A stretch of 50,956 nt of DNA from Mycolicibacterium porcinum (GTDB lineage: Bacteria > Actinomycetota > Actinomycetes > Mycobacteriales > Mycobacteriaceae). Within the stretch, counting starts at the first letter, position 1; each line of letters starts with the position of its first letter. Position numbers and translations under genes: made by a program. The stretch lies in NCBI GenBank assembly GCA_001942045.1, contig MSTD01000043.1, positions 1-50,956 on the forward strand, given 5' to 3'. Positions 36,535 through 46,310 of the stretch are shown one piece after another. Under the pieces are notes generated by a model. It did no database searches, had not been told where the DNA came from, and saw nothing but the letters and a program-made list of their open reading frames with translations.

Positions 36535-36725
36535 GATCGTGAATCCTTCTGTCTCAGTTGGGTTTTCGTTTCCATTGGCCCTGGATTGGGCCGCTGAGAC
36601 AAGAATGCGATCCAGACGACTTCCGGTCTGTCCGGCGATTGGGCGATGCGCCTGCTGAACCTGCGTTCCCCCGATCGGAGGAAGTGCACGTCAACCGCTG
36701 GTTTTGGCCTGGGATTGACGCGGAG

Positions 36726-36731
36726 TACAGT
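36726..36731 (+). promoter_or_regulatory. Putative -10 element for the leuA leader transcript
   Basis: TACAGT (TANNNT) ends 7 nt before the GTG of the leader peptide at 36739, so the transcript would start at that codon without a 5' leader. A TTGACG at 36715-36720 is too close to serve as -35. The rest of the region between 36535 and 36725 shows no further gene. Confidence 0.5.
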
Positions 36732-36738
36732 TGAGCGC

Positions 36739-36764
36739 GTGCAGCGGGTGCTCCTTCTCGGACG

Positions 36765-36780
<16 letters not shown>
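36739..36780 (+). CDS. leuL: Leucine leader peptide of the leuA attenuator
   Basis: A 13-codon frame, GTG to TGA, encodes MQRVLLLGRRDGV with three consecutive leucine codons (CTC CTT CTC). The second half overlaps the 5' arm of a strong terminator hairpin. When charged leucyl-tRNA is scarce, ribosomes should stall at the Leu codons and prevent the terminator from forming, letting transcription enter leuA. LEU attenuators of this kind have been predicted upstream of leuA in Actinobacteria. It is too short for ordinary gene callers; the start is probably leaderless. Confidence 0.8.
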
Positions 36781-38682
<1,902 letters not shown>

Positions 38683-38732
38683 CTGACGCTGGCGTAGATC
38701 ACTGCGCCTTCGTCAACTACAAGGAGCAGTCC

Positions 38733-39119
38733 ATGGACTGGGGTTCGACGTGGGATTTTCTCTGGCATTTCCTGATCATCTTCGCCTGGATCGCGTACCT
38801 GCTGGTCCTGTTCCAGATCCTCACCGACCTGTTCTGGCGTGATCACAAGACGTCCGGTTGGGTGAAGGCCATCTGGGTGATCTTCCTGATCCTGCTGCCG
38901 TGGCTCACCGCGGTCGTGTACCTGATCGCCCGCGGTCAGGGCATGTCGGAGCGGGCGCAGGCGGCGGCGTTGGCGGCCAAGAAGGAGACCGACGACTACA
39001 TCCGCGAGGCGGCGGGCCGGTCCCCGGCTCAGGAGATCGCCGACGCCAAGGCTCTGCTGGATGCCGGCACGATCAGCCAGGCCGAGTTCGACGGGCTGAA
39101 GGCCAAGGCGCTCAGCTAA
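38733..39119 (+). CDS. Small membrane protein with PLDc_N and SHOCT domains
   Basis: A 128-residue protein. Two hydrophobic helices (about 10-32 and 45-66) with the FLIIFAWIAYLLVLF and WVIFLILLPWLTAVVYLIAR segments form the PLDc_N (phospholipase D-nuclease N-terminal) region. The tail RSPAQEIADAKALLDAGTIS followed by QAEFDGLKAKAL is a SHOCT domain. Proteins of this type are widespread in Actinobacteria and of unknown function. AAGGAG before the ATG is a good ribosome binding site. Its stop overlaps that of the convergent exonuclease gene by 4 nt. Confidence 0.85.
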   Translation: MDWGSTWDFLWHFLIIFAWIAYLLVLFQILTDLFWRDHKTSGWVKAIWVIFLILLPWLTAVVYLIARGQGMSERAQAAALAAKKETDDYIREAAGRSPAQEIADAKALLDAGTISQAEFDGLKAKALS

Positions 39120-40105
39120 AACAGCGTGTACTGATCGCTTTCTGGTGCGGTGTCGACGAACTCCTCGATGTTCGCTCCGCCGACGACATGGGCCAGCAGG
39201 CCCATGAACGTCTCGTCGTCGAGGAGCGGCACCCCCAACTCCACGGCCTGGTAGCCCTTGCCCTGATCGGGCGCGGGTTCGTTGCAGAGGACCAGCGAGG
39301 TCTGCTGGTCCACCAGGTCCGTGTAAGCCAGCCCGGCGTGCAGGATGCGCTCGATCAGCTCCTCATGCGTGCGGGCCACCTCCGCCGACAGCGCCACCCG
39401 CATGCCCTGGACGAGCGGCCGCCCCGGCACGTAGATGCCAGGGTTGGCGTACTCGCACGGCAGCCGCGAGGCCAGGACCTTCAACGGCCGCAGCTCTTCA
39501 TGAGTGATGTGGCCGTTGGGCCAGCGCCGTCGACCCACCTCTCGCAGCGGCAACCACACCTTGCGGTCGCGGGCCCGGGCCAGGGTGGGTTTGAGGATCT
39601 GTGCGAGCACCAACGCGTCGTCGAGGGCGTCGTGGGGCTTCATCTGGCTCACGCCCCAGTGCGCGGCCAGTGTCTCGAGGCGCAGGTTCTCGGTGCCCAG
39701 CGCCAGCCGGCGGGCCAGCTCCACGGTGCACATGACGCTGTCGATCGGAAGCTCAGCGCCGACCAGCTCGGCCTCGGCGGCCAGGAAGCTGTAATCGAAG
39801 CCCACGTTGTGGGCGACCATTGTGCGTCCTCGCAGGATCTCGCTCACCTCACCGACGACGTCGCCGAAGGTCGGCTGGCCATCCAGCATCTCGGCCGTCA
39901 GTCCATGCACATGGGTGGGCCCGGGATCGACCCCCGGGTTCAGCAGGGAGGACACACTGCGCTCGACATTGCCGTCGTCACCGACAGCGAGGGCGGCGAC
40001 GCTGACGATGCGGGCCTGCCCGGGCCGGAACCCGGTGGTCTCCACGTCGACGACGGCCCAGCCCGTGCCCGGCTCGGATGCCGGCCTGCCCCACGCGCTG
40101 CTCAT
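39116..40105 (-). CDS. DnaQ-like 3'-5' exonuclease with BRCT-type C terminus
   Basis: A 329-residue protein, the same length as Rv3711c of M. tuberculosis (annotated dnaQ). The DEDDh exonuclease domain fills residues about 15-185: WAVVDVETTG (ExoI), MVAHNVGFDYSFL (ExoII), KPHDALDDALVLAQ (ExoIII, His and Asp). The C-terminal part (about 235-320: VPGRPLVQGMRVALSAEV through DQGKGYQAVELGVPLL) looks like a BRCT domain. It may act in DNA repair; in mycobacteria replicative proofreading is done by the DnaE1 PHP domain, so a role as polymerase epsilon subunit is doubtful. ATG 40105 is chosen over 40135 by comparison with Rv3711c. Confidence 0.88.
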   Translation of the reverse strand: MSSAWGRPASEPGTGWAVVDVETTGFRPGQARIVSVAALAVGDDGNVERSVSSLLNPGVDPGPTHVHGLTAEMLDGQPTFGDVVGEVSEILRGRTMVAHNVGFDYSFLAAEAELVGAELPIDSVMCTVELARRLALGTENLRLETLAAHWGVSQMKPHDALDDALVLAQILKPTLARARDRKVWLPLREVGRRRWPNGHITHEELRPLKVLASRLPCEYANPGIYVPGRPLVQGMRVALSAEVARTHEELIERILHAGLAYTDLVDQQTSLVLCNEPAPDQGKGYQAVELGVPLLDDETFMGLLAHVVGGANIEEFVDTAPESDQYTLF

Positions 40106-40166
40106 ATTCGCCAGGATGGCACGCGAGCCCGACAACCTCGGGCGGCACGGCTGCGTGTCGTGCCCT

Positions 40167-40172
40167 TAAAAT
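40167..40172 (+). promoter_or_regulatory. Putative -10 element of a leaderless murT transcript
   Basis: TAAAAT ends 7 nt before the ATG at 40180. With a start at the A of that codon the murT-gatD mRNA would have no 5' leader. CGGA just before the ATG is too close to act as a Shine-Dalgarno sequence. Confidence 0.5.
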
Positions 40173-40179
40173 CGCCGGA

Positions 40180-41400
40180 ATGCTGACCCTTCGCGGGCGT
40201 GCCGCACTGGCCGCCGGATCAACCGCGCGCTGGGCGTCGCGGGTCACCGGACGCGGCGCAGGCGCGATGATCGGCGGCCTGGTGGCGATGACGCTGGACC
40301 GCTCGATCCTGCGTCAACTGGGCCAGGACCGTCGCAGCGTCGTCGTGACCGGCACGAACGGCAAGTCGACCACCACCAGGATGACCGCGGCCGCCCTGGC
40401 CACGCTCGGCCCGGTGGCCAGTAACTCCGAGGGCGCCAACATGGACGCCGGCCTGGTGGCGGCACTGGCCTCAGCGCGCGATGCCACGTTGGCGGCCCTG
40501 GAAGTCGACGAGATGCACGTCCCGCACGTCAGCGATGCGGTGAACCCGTCGGTGATCGTGCTGCTGAATCTGTCCCGCGACCAGCTGGACCGGGTCGGTG
40601 AGATCAACCACATCGAGCGCACCCTGCGCGCCGGTCTGGCTCGCCATCCCGACGCGGTGATCGTGGCCAACTGCGACGACGTTCTGATGACCTCGGCCGC
40701 CTACGACAGCCCCAACGTGGTGTGGGTGGCTGCCGGCGGCAGCTGGTCGGGCGACTCGGTCAGCTGCCCGCGGTCCGGCGAGATCATCGAGCGCAACGGC
40801 CGCGACTGGCACTCCACCGGGAGCGACTTCAAACGTCCCAGCCCGCAGTGGTGGTTCGACGACACCCACATCTACGGTCCGGACGGCCTCACGCTGCCGA
40901 TGGCGCTGGCCCTACCGGGCGCCGTCAACCGCGGCAACGCCACCCAGGCGGTCGCCGCGGCCGTGGCGCTGGGCGCCTCGCCGCAGGCCGCCGTCGCTGC
41001 GGTATCGGGCGTCGACGAGGTGGCCGGTCGGTACCGCACCGTGCAGATCGGCTCGCACACCGCGCGCATTCTGCTGGCCAAGAACCCGGCCGGCTGGCAG
41101 GAAGCCCTGTCGATGGTGGACAAGCACGGCGCCGGGGTGGTCATCTCGGTCAACGGGCAGGTGCCCGACGGCGAGGACCTGTCCTGGCTGTGGGACGTCC
41201 GGTTCGAACATTTCGATGACACTCAGGTCGTCGCCGCCGGGGAGCGCGGGACTGATCTGGCCGTGCGGCTCGGGTACGCCGGCGTCGAGCATTCCCTGGT
41301 GCACGACACCGTCGCCGCGATCGACTCCTGCCCGCCCGGGCACGTCGAGGTGATCGCCAACTACACGGCTTTCCTGCAACTGAATCGGCGGATCTCATGA
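40180..41400 (+). CDS. murT: Lipid II isoglutaminyl synthase, glutamate-activating subunit MurT
   Basis: With GatD it amidates the D-glutamate of lipid II to D-isoglutamine, a modification needed for normal peptidoglycan cross-linking. The 406 residues include a Mur-ligase central domain with the P-loop TGTNGKST (about 57-64), SNSEGANM and EVDEMHVPHV, and a C-terminal DUF1727 domain. Only one Cys is found in the region that carries a four-Cys zinc ribbon in Staphylococcus aureus MurT (SVSCPRSGE here), so a zinc ribbon is not expected. ATG 40180 is backed by a leaderless-type promoter. Ortholog of Rv3712; overlaps gatD by 4 nt. Confidence 0.95.
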   Translation: MLTLRGRAALAAGSTARWASRVTGRGAGAMIGGLVAMTLDRSILRQLGQDRRSVVVTGTNGKSTTTRMTAAALATLGPVASNSEGANMDAGLVAALASARDATLAALEVDEMHVPHVSDAVNPSVIVLLNLSRDQLDRVGEINHIERTLRAGLARHPDAVIVANCDDVLMTSAAYDSPNVVWVAAGGSWSGDSVSCPRSGEIIERNGRDWHSTGSDFKRPSPQWWFDDTHIYGPDGLTLPMALALPGAVNRGNATQAVAAAVALGASPQAAVAAVSGVDEVAGRYRTVQIGSHTARILLAKNPAGWQEALSMVDKHGAGVVISVNGQVPDGEDLSWLWDVRFEHFDDTQVVAAGERGTDLAVRLGYAGVEHSLVHDTVAAIDSCPPGHVEVIANYTAFLQLNRRIS

Positions 41401-42107
41401 GTGCTGTGCAGATCGGGCTCGTGCTGCCCGACGTGATGGGCACCTACGGCGACAGCGGCAATGCCGTGGTACTGCAGCAGCGGTTGCGGTTGCGCGGAAT
41501 CGACGCGGAGATCGTGGAGATCACGCTGGCCGACCCGGTGCCCGACTCCCTGGATCTGTATACCCTCGGCGGCGCCGAGGACTACGCGCAACGCCTGGCC
41601 ACCAAGCACCTGATCCGGTATCCCGGTCTGCAGCAAGCGGTTTCGCGTGGTGCACCGGTGCTCGCGATCTGCGCGGCGATCCAGGTGCTCGGCCACTGGT
41701 ACGAGACCTCGGCCGGGGAGCGAGTGGAAGGTGTCGGACTGCTCGACGTGACGACGTCACCGCAGGAGGCCCGCACGATCGGTGAGGTTGCATCGAGGCC
41801 CTTGATCGACGGGCTGACCCAGCCGCTGACCGGTTTCGAAAACCACCGCGGCGGAACGGTTCTGGGGCCTGACGCCAGGCCGCTGGCCGCGGTCACGAAA
41901 GGCGCGGGCAACCGCTTGGGCGACGGCTACGACGGGGCTGTGCAGGGCAGCGTGGTGGCCACCTACCTGCACGGGCCGTGCCTGGCCCGCAATCCGGAGC
42001 TGGCCGACCACCTGCTGACCCAGGTCGTCGGTGAGCTGCCGCCGTTGAACCTGCCCGAGGTCGATCTACTGCGCCGGGAACGGTTGTCCGCCCCGCGCCG
42101 GGCGTAG
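41397..42107 (+). CDS. gatD: Lipid II isoglutaminyl synthase, glutaminase subunit GatD
   Basis: A 236-residue class I glutamine amidotransferase (older name cobQ2) that supplies ammonia to MurT. The nucleophile is Cys92 in LAICAAIQVLGH and the catalytic His is His192 in ATYLHGPCLARNP; GTYGDSGNAVVL at the N terminus is typical of the family. The ATG overlaps the murT stop (ATGA), as expected for subunits of one enzyme. Ortholog of Rv3713. It converges with the metallo-hydrolase gene after a 6-bp gap. Confidence 0.95.
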   Translation: MSAVQIGLVLPDVMGTYGDSGNAVVLQQRLRLRGIDAEIVEITLADPVPDSLDLYTLGGAEDYAQRLATKHLIRYPGLQQAVSRGAPVLAICAAIQVLGHWYETSAGERVEGVGLLDVTTSPQEARTIGEVASRPLIDGLTQPLTGFENHRGGTVLGPDARPLAAVTKGAGNRLGDGYDGAVQGSVVATYLHGPCLARNPELADHLLTQVVGELPPLNLPEVDLLRRERLSAPRRA

Positions 42108-42113
42108 CGGTCA

Positions 42114-42818
42114 GGCGAAAACGTCGACCGCCGCGGCGATCTTGGCGGCGGCACCACTGAGAATCGGCTCCCCGTGGCCGAATCCGGCGATCTGTGCCCC
42201 GGTGGCGGCGATCCTGGACACCGAGTCGATGAGCTGTGAGCGGTCGATGTTGAACACACCCGCGATCACCTGACCGTTGAACTCCGCGACAGTGTCTCCG
42301 GTGAGCACGGCATCCGCCGCCGGGAGATACAGGGCGATGCTGCCGGGGGTATGGCCGGGCACGCCGATCACCCTTGCCCCGCCGGCGAAGTCGATAACGT
42401 CGCCATCGCCGACCACCCGATCCACCTGGCATGCCGGGCCGTTCGGCGGTTCCACGAGATCCGGGCGCAGCGTCCGCTCCGAGTCAGTCAGCACCGGAAT
42501 CGGACCCGGCTCGCCGCGCACGTACCCGGCGTCGGCCGCACCGGCTATGACCTCCACGTCGGACCAGTCCGCGATCTCGGCAGCCGCACCGCTGTGGTCC
42601 TCGTGAAAGTGCGTGAGCACGATGCGCTTGACGTGAATCCGCCGCAGGGCGAGTTCGGTGAGGGCGTCGGCGATCAAATCGGCGCTGTCCGGCCAGCCGG
42701 TGTCGATCAGCGTCACGCCGTCAGACTCGGTCCACAGATAGCAGTTGAGCAGATGAGCCTGGCCACCTGGGATGCGCAGACGGTAGAGCGAGGGCGCCAT
42801 CTGGAGTAGGTCGGGCAT
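42114..42818 (-). CDS. Metallo-beta-lactamase-fold hydrolase
   Basis: A 234-residue MBL-fold enzyme with the binuclear metal motif THFHEDHSG (about 69-77), GHTPGSIALY with the third His, TGDTVAEF with the bridging Asp, and GHGEPI near the end. The fold covers glyoxalase II-type, lactonase and other hydrolases, and the substrate cannot be told. The start at ATG 42818 is preceded by TAACGT at a leaderless distance and has no Shine-Dalgarno sequence. It is not an obvious counterpart of the M. tuberculosis gene at this place (Rv3714c). Confidence 0.88.
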
Positions 42819-42824
42819 GACTCG

Positions 42825-42830
42825 ACGTTA
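42825..42830 (-). promoter_or_regulatory. Putative -10 element of a leaderless transcript
   Basis: On the minus strand TAACGT ends 6 nt before the ATG at 42818-42816 (TAACGT-cgagtc-ATG), consistent with initiation at the start codon. Confidence 0.45.
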
Positions 42831-43354
42831 CTGGCTCGTCACGGGTGCCGCGCCGGGCCCAGGATCACGACAGATCTTTAGGGCGTGTCCGCGAATCGGA
42901 CAAAATCAACACCTGTGTAAAACCTATGATTGCCGGGTAGATCGGCCGCGCCGTGACCCATACCCGTCCAGCGGCCGATAGTCGTGACAATCACATCCCG
43001 GCCCGCAAACTGCCGTGCATCACAGCGGACCGAAGTTACCGGCCAGTATGGATCAGCAACTAGACCTTTAATCCAGAGCTGAGCTAACTAACGGCAGCGG
43101 CCGACACTTTGCCCCCACCCCGACCAGGCGCCCGGTTCGCGCGGCAATCGAGGGCAGGATCCAGTTTGCTGCAGGCGCTTTCACCCACGCCCGCCACCCT
43201 GGTCGGAGCAAATATTCCACGCCATCAGATCCAACTGCGAGCGTCTCATTATGTGGACTAACTATGGATTTGAAGTGGAGATATGGGTTCAATCTCTTAT
43301 TACTCTCAAGTAAGTATCAGCTCCCCCAGCTGGAGCAAGCAAAGGAAGTAAAAG
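42831..43354. other. Intergenic region, about 520 bp, with an inverted repeat
   Basis: The stretch separates the metallo-hydrolase gene from the GjpA-like gene and is locally AT-richer towards its right end. An inverted repeat, TGTCCG-cgaat-CGGACA, lies at 42886-42902, and TATGAT at about 42928 could be a -10 element. A 74-codon minus-strand frame (43068-43292) has no recognisable protein signature or ribosome binding site and is not called. No tRNA or integrase remnant is evident. The mRNA leader of the downstream gene could be long. Confidence 0.4.
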
Positions 43355-44656
43355 ATGGAAACCGCTGTTCGCTCATACCTCACCGCCGGGGTGGCCCTGG
43401 CCGGCGCGGGCGTCATCGCCGTCAGCCCGGTCATGCCAACTTCGACCGACATCCAACTGCCCGCCGTATCGACGTCGTCCGCAGCGGTGACACTGTCCGC
43501 CCTGACCAATCCCGTCGATGCCTGGGCACAAACCCTCTCGAACGCGAGCGCCAACCTGCAGTCGCTCGGAGAGCAACTGCTGGCCAGTGACTTCCCGATC
43601 CTGCGGACCGTGATCAGCAATCAGATCGGCAACGCGACGGTCGTCGGAAACACTCTTCAGACCTATGCCGACAGCCTCGCGACCACGCTGCAGGGCCTGC
43701 CCGACGCCTTGCAGGCGGCGTCCGATCTGATATCGCAGGGCGAGATCACCGCGGCCGTAGACGGCCTGACGTTGAGTCTCCTTCCCGCGATCCTCGGCCT
43801 GCTCGACGTCACCAACAACACCTGGTCCGCGGTCAACACGACGGCGCAGAACTTCGTGAACGTGATCAAAGAGGTGCCGAACGTCGTGACCTCGGTGGCG
43901 CTGCCGGCGGCCTTCCCGATCCTGTCCGTGGTGAACGGACTGGCCGCAACAGCCGAAGAAGTCGTCAAGGCCGTCAACGCGGGGGATACAGAAGGCGCCG
44001 CAAGTGCGCTCATCAACGCACCGGCGACTCTCACGGACGCGTTCCTCAACGGCAAGGGCACGATTCTGGGGATCATCCCCGTCGCAGGGCTGTTGTCTCC
44101 GTCGTCCCCGCTGGGCGCCCTCGGCAGCGGGCCCATCGCGTCTCTGCTCGACCTGCCCAAGACCATCGCGGGGGTGCTCGACCCGAACCCGCTGGCACCA
44201 GCCACCTCGTCCGCGACGGCCACCTCGGCCAAACTGAGCAGTTCTGCCGTCAACGCGCTCAGCACCGGCGCCTCCGCTCGCAGCGTGACACTCAGCGTCC
44301 CCGCCGCCGAGACCGATTCAGCCAAGGCGTCGGATCACACGGCTGCCGAATCCACCAGTGCGACAACCGGTTCCGAAACAGAAACCGCGGCGGATACCAC
44401 CGCCGCGACGTCTCAGGACGACGACGCGACCAAGGTCTCGCCCTCGCCCTCGCCCAAGACCGCGACCAAGACCGCGATCAAGAAGCCCGGCGCGACCGCG
44501 AGCCCGGCGACGAAGATCCGCGACAACATCAAGAAGGCCGCGCAACAGTTGGCGGGCAAGTCCGGAAAGAGCTCCAGCACCGCCGGTGGCGCGGACAGCT
44601 CGGCGAGCAGTGCCGGCAAGTCCAGCCACAAGCGCGGTGGCGACCACAACGGGTAG
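43355..44656 (+). CDS. Secreted mycobacterial protein with GjpA-like N terminus and Ser/Lys-rich tail
   Basis: A 433-residue exported protein. The N terminus (SYLTAGVALAGAGVIAVSPV) matches the start shared by mycobacterial proteins annotated as outer membrane porin GjpA and related PE-like secreted proteins. Residues about 50-290 are Ala/Leu/Val/Asn-rich amphipathic helices (TLQGLPDALQAASDLISQGE and similar). The last 140 residues are low-complexity Ser/Thr/Ala with Lys and Pro (SPSPSPKTATKTAIKKPGA), ending in a basic SSHKRGGDHNG. Function is unknown; surface or outer-membrane location is inferred. AAGGAAG before ATG 43355 fixes the start. Confidence 0.7.
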   Translation: METAVRSYLTAGVALAGAGVIAVSPVMPTSTDIQLPAVSTSSAAVTLSALTNPVDAWAQTLSNASANLQSLGEQLLASDFPILRTVISNQIGNATVVGNTLQTYADSLATTLQGLPDALQAASDLISQGEITAAVDGLTLSLLPAILGLLDVTNNTWSAVNTTAQNFVNVIKEVPNVVTSVALPAAFPILSVVNGLAATAEEVVKAVNAGDTEGAASALINAPATLTDAFLNGKGTILGIIPVAGLLSPSSPLGALGSGPIASLLDLPKTIAGVLDPNPLAPATSSATATSAKLSSSAVNALSTGASARSVTLSVPAAETDSAKASDHTAAESTSATTGSETETAADTTAATSQDDDATKVSPSPSPKTATKTAIKKPGATASPATKIRDNIKKAAQQLAGKSGKSSSTAGGADSSASSAGKSSHKRGGDHNG

Positions 44657-44678
44657 CCACTGATCCGCAGCCTTCCGC

Positions 44679-44735
44679 CGAAACCGCATTCCAGCAGGTC
44701 ACTACTCGAACTTTCGCTGCTGGAATGCGGTTTCG
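44679..44735 (-). repeat. 59-bp palindromic element, copy B
   Basis: Perfect 19-bp arms (44679-44697 and 44717-44735, core GAAACCGCATTCCAGCAG) flank a 19-nt spacer; the full element by comparison is 44678-44736. In minus-strand orientation its spacer reads CGAAAGTTCGAGTAGTGAC and contains the TAG stop codon of the DUF559-type gene, whose last ten residues (ETAFQQRKFE) are thus encoded by the element. It lies 22 bp after the stop of the GjpA-like gene. Confidence 0.9.
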
Positions 44736-45589
44736 CGGCGTTTAGGGTCCCACCCACGGGCGGTCAATGCGCGATAGGCGCGTTGGACCACGTCGGTCTC
44801 CCGGTCTTCCTTGATGACCCACATGACATCCCAACCGAGTTGCTCAAGCTTCGGCAACACTCGCAGATCCTTGACGTATTGGGCCCGGTCTGTCTGGTGC
44901 TGGCCACCGTCGTACTCCGATGCGACCTGAAAGTCATCCCAGCCCATGTCGACTGTGCGAACCACCCGTCCCCACTCGTCGGCGATGGCGATCTGGGTCG
45001 TCGGCCGCGGCAGCCCGGCATCGATGTAGAGCAGCCGCAGCCGAGACTCCGGAGGTGACTCCGCGCCTCCGTCGACCAACGGGAGCGCAGCTTTGAGTTT
45101 GGCCACCCCGCGTGCGCCGCGATAGCGCTTTGCCAGCATCAGGACGTCCTCGGTAGAGAACGGGCACGCGCGCATCAGAGCATCCAGGCGTTCGATCGCC
45201 TTCTTCCGCGGCAGGAAACGACCGAGATCGAAGGCGGTGCGCGCGGGTGTCGTCACCGGAAGTCCTGCAACGCAGGTGATCTCGTCCTCGGCGATACGCT
45301 CGTGCCGAACGATCACACCCCGAGGCGACCGGATGTAGTCCCAGATCAGCTCGATTGCGACATCGTCGTCCACCCACTCCGCCCCGTGCAGCGCCGAGGC
45401 TGCAACCCCGCTCACGATTCCGCCGCGACGCGTCCATAGCCAGGCCGCCGTGGTGCGATCTCGAAGCGACAGCGATTGATCTTTGGGCACATGGACGTTC
45501 CGAAAGATCGGCCGGTACCAGCGCTGCAGCTCATGCCTTGTGACGAGGCCGCCGGCTATCGCCTCGGCGCCGATGAATATCTCCCCCAT
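44702..45589 (-). CDS. AbiEi-like / DUF559 (Vsr-type nuclease fold) protein bracketed by palindromic repeats
   Basis: A 295-residue protein. The N-terminal part (about 1-110: FIGAEAIAGGLVTRHELQRW, GGIVSGVAASALHG) resembles the AbiEi-type antitoxin winged-helix region. The C-terminal part (about 185-285: ESRLRLLYIDAGLP, RTVDMGWDDFQVASEYDGGQ, WDVMWV) resembles DUF559/Vsr, a restriction-endonuclease-like fold with Glu, Asp and E-x-D at the places of catalytic residues. Mycobacteria commonly carry several such genes. No partner toxin gene is adjacent. The last ten codons and stop lie in palindrome copy B, and copy C lies 32 bp upstream in the opposite orientation. ATG 45589 sits in the palindrome CCCCCATGGGGG with GAGGG about 14 nt upstream; longer frames run through copy C and are doubtful. 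Confidence 0.75.
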   Translation of the reverse strand: MGEIFIGAEAIAGGLVTRHELQRWYRPIFRNVHVPKDQSLSLRDRTTAAWLWTRRGGIVSGVAASALHGAEWVDDDVAIELIWDYIRSPRGVIVRHERIAEDEITCVAGLPVTTPARTAFDLGRFLPRKKAIERLDALMRACPFSTEDVLMLAKRYRGARGVAKLKAALPLVDGGAESPPESRLRLLYIDAGLPRPTTQIAIADEWGRVVRTVDMGWDDFQVASEYDGGQHQTDRAQYVKDLRVLPKLEQLGWDVMWVIKEDRETDVVQRAYRALTARGWDPKRRETAFQQRKFE

Positions 45590-45620
45590 GGGGGGATGCT
45601 TGCCCTCGGGTACGACAAGC

Positions 45621-45685
45621 TCGCCGAAATGGCATTCCGGCAGGCAAAGTACGAGTAAGGCCCTGCTGGAATGCCATTTCGGCGA
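45621..45685 (+). repeat. 59-bp palindromic element, copy C (extended arms)
   Basis: Arms 45621-45643 and 45663-45685 (23 bp, one mismatch; core CCGAAATGGCATTCC) flank a 19-nt spacer GCAAAGTACGAGTAAGGCC. The spacer matches copy A directly and copy B as reverse complement. The plus strand reads EMAFRQAKYE and stop, the same peptide pattern as in copy B. It begins 14 bp beyond the recR stop codon. Confidence 0.9.
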
Positions 45686-45698
45686 AAAAGGCGAAAAA

Positions 45699-46310
45699 TC
45701 AAGCCATGGCGCGGCGGCCGGCCAACGCCCGGCCCAGCGTGAGCTCGTCGGCGAACTCCAGGTCACCGCCCATCGGCAGGCCCGAGGCGATGCGGGTGAC
45801 GGTCAGGCCCGGGATGTCGCGCAGCATCCGCACCAGATAGGTGGCGGTGGCCTCACCCTCCGTGTTCGGGTCGGTCGCGATGATCACCTCGGCCACGTCG
45901 ACGCCATCGACACGCTCCCCGATGCGGTTGAGCAGTTCCCGGATGCGCAACTGGTCGGGCCCGATACCCGACAACGGATCCAGTGCGCCGCCCAGCACGT
46001 GGTACCGGCCCCGGAATTCACGGGTGCGCTCGACGGCCTGGACATCCTTGGGCTCCTCGACCACGCACACCAGCGAGGCGTCACGGCGCGGGTCCTTACA
46101 GATCCGGCAGCGTTCCTCATCGGACACATTGCCGCACACCGCGCAGAACGTGACGCCGTCACGGATGCGGCCCAACACCGCGGTCAGCCGATCAATGTCC
46201 GGCGGCTCGACGCTCAGTAGGTGAAACGCGATCCGCTGCGCACTCTTGGGCCCGATCCCGGGGAGCTTGCCGAGCTCGTCGATCAGATCCTGTACCGGGC
46301 CTTCAAACAC
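45699..46310 (-). CDS. recR: Recombination mediator protein RecR
   Basis: Acts with RecO (and RecF) to load RecA on single-stranded DNA in gap repair. The 203 residues, the same length as Rv3715c, show an N-terminal helix-hairpin-helix ([18 protein letters not shown]), a four-Cys zinc finger (CAVCGN...CRIC, about 56-71), and a Toprim domain ([31 protein letters not shown]). The start is GTG 46310, directly after the ybaB stop (TGA GTG), a very tight coupling. Confidence 0.96.
   Translation of the reverse strand: MFEGPVQDLIDELGKLPGIGPKSAQRIAFHLLSVEPPDIDRLTAVLGRIRDGVTFCAVCGNVSDEERCRICKDPRRDASLVCVVEEPKDVQAVERTREFRGRYHVLGGALDPLSGIGPDQLRIRELLNRIGERVDGVDVAEVIIATDPNTEGEATATYLVRMLRDIPGLTVTRIASGLPMGGDLEFADELTLGRALAGRRAMA

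Noticed and set aside
36715..36720. TTGACG as a -35 box for the leuA leader promoter
   Set aside because: Only 5 nt separate it from the TACAGT -10 element; a spacing of about 17 nt is needed.
43068..43292. 74-codon minus-strand frame in the 520-bp intergenic region
   Set aside because: No recognisable family, no ribosome binding site, and composition not clearly coding. It may be a decayed remnant, but nothing proves it.
44702..45589. AbiEi antitoxin of a type IV toxin-antitoxin pair
   Set aside because: No AbiEii-type nucleotidyltransferase toxin lies next to it, and the C-terminal half is nuclease-like. Annotating a toxin-antitoxin system would be unsupported.
45476..45658. Short plus-strand frame ending in AEMAFRQAKYE at copy C of the palindrome
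   Set aside because: Most of it is antisense to the 5' end of the DUF559-type gene. Its ending is explained by the repeat, whose arm encodes this peptide pattern in all copies.
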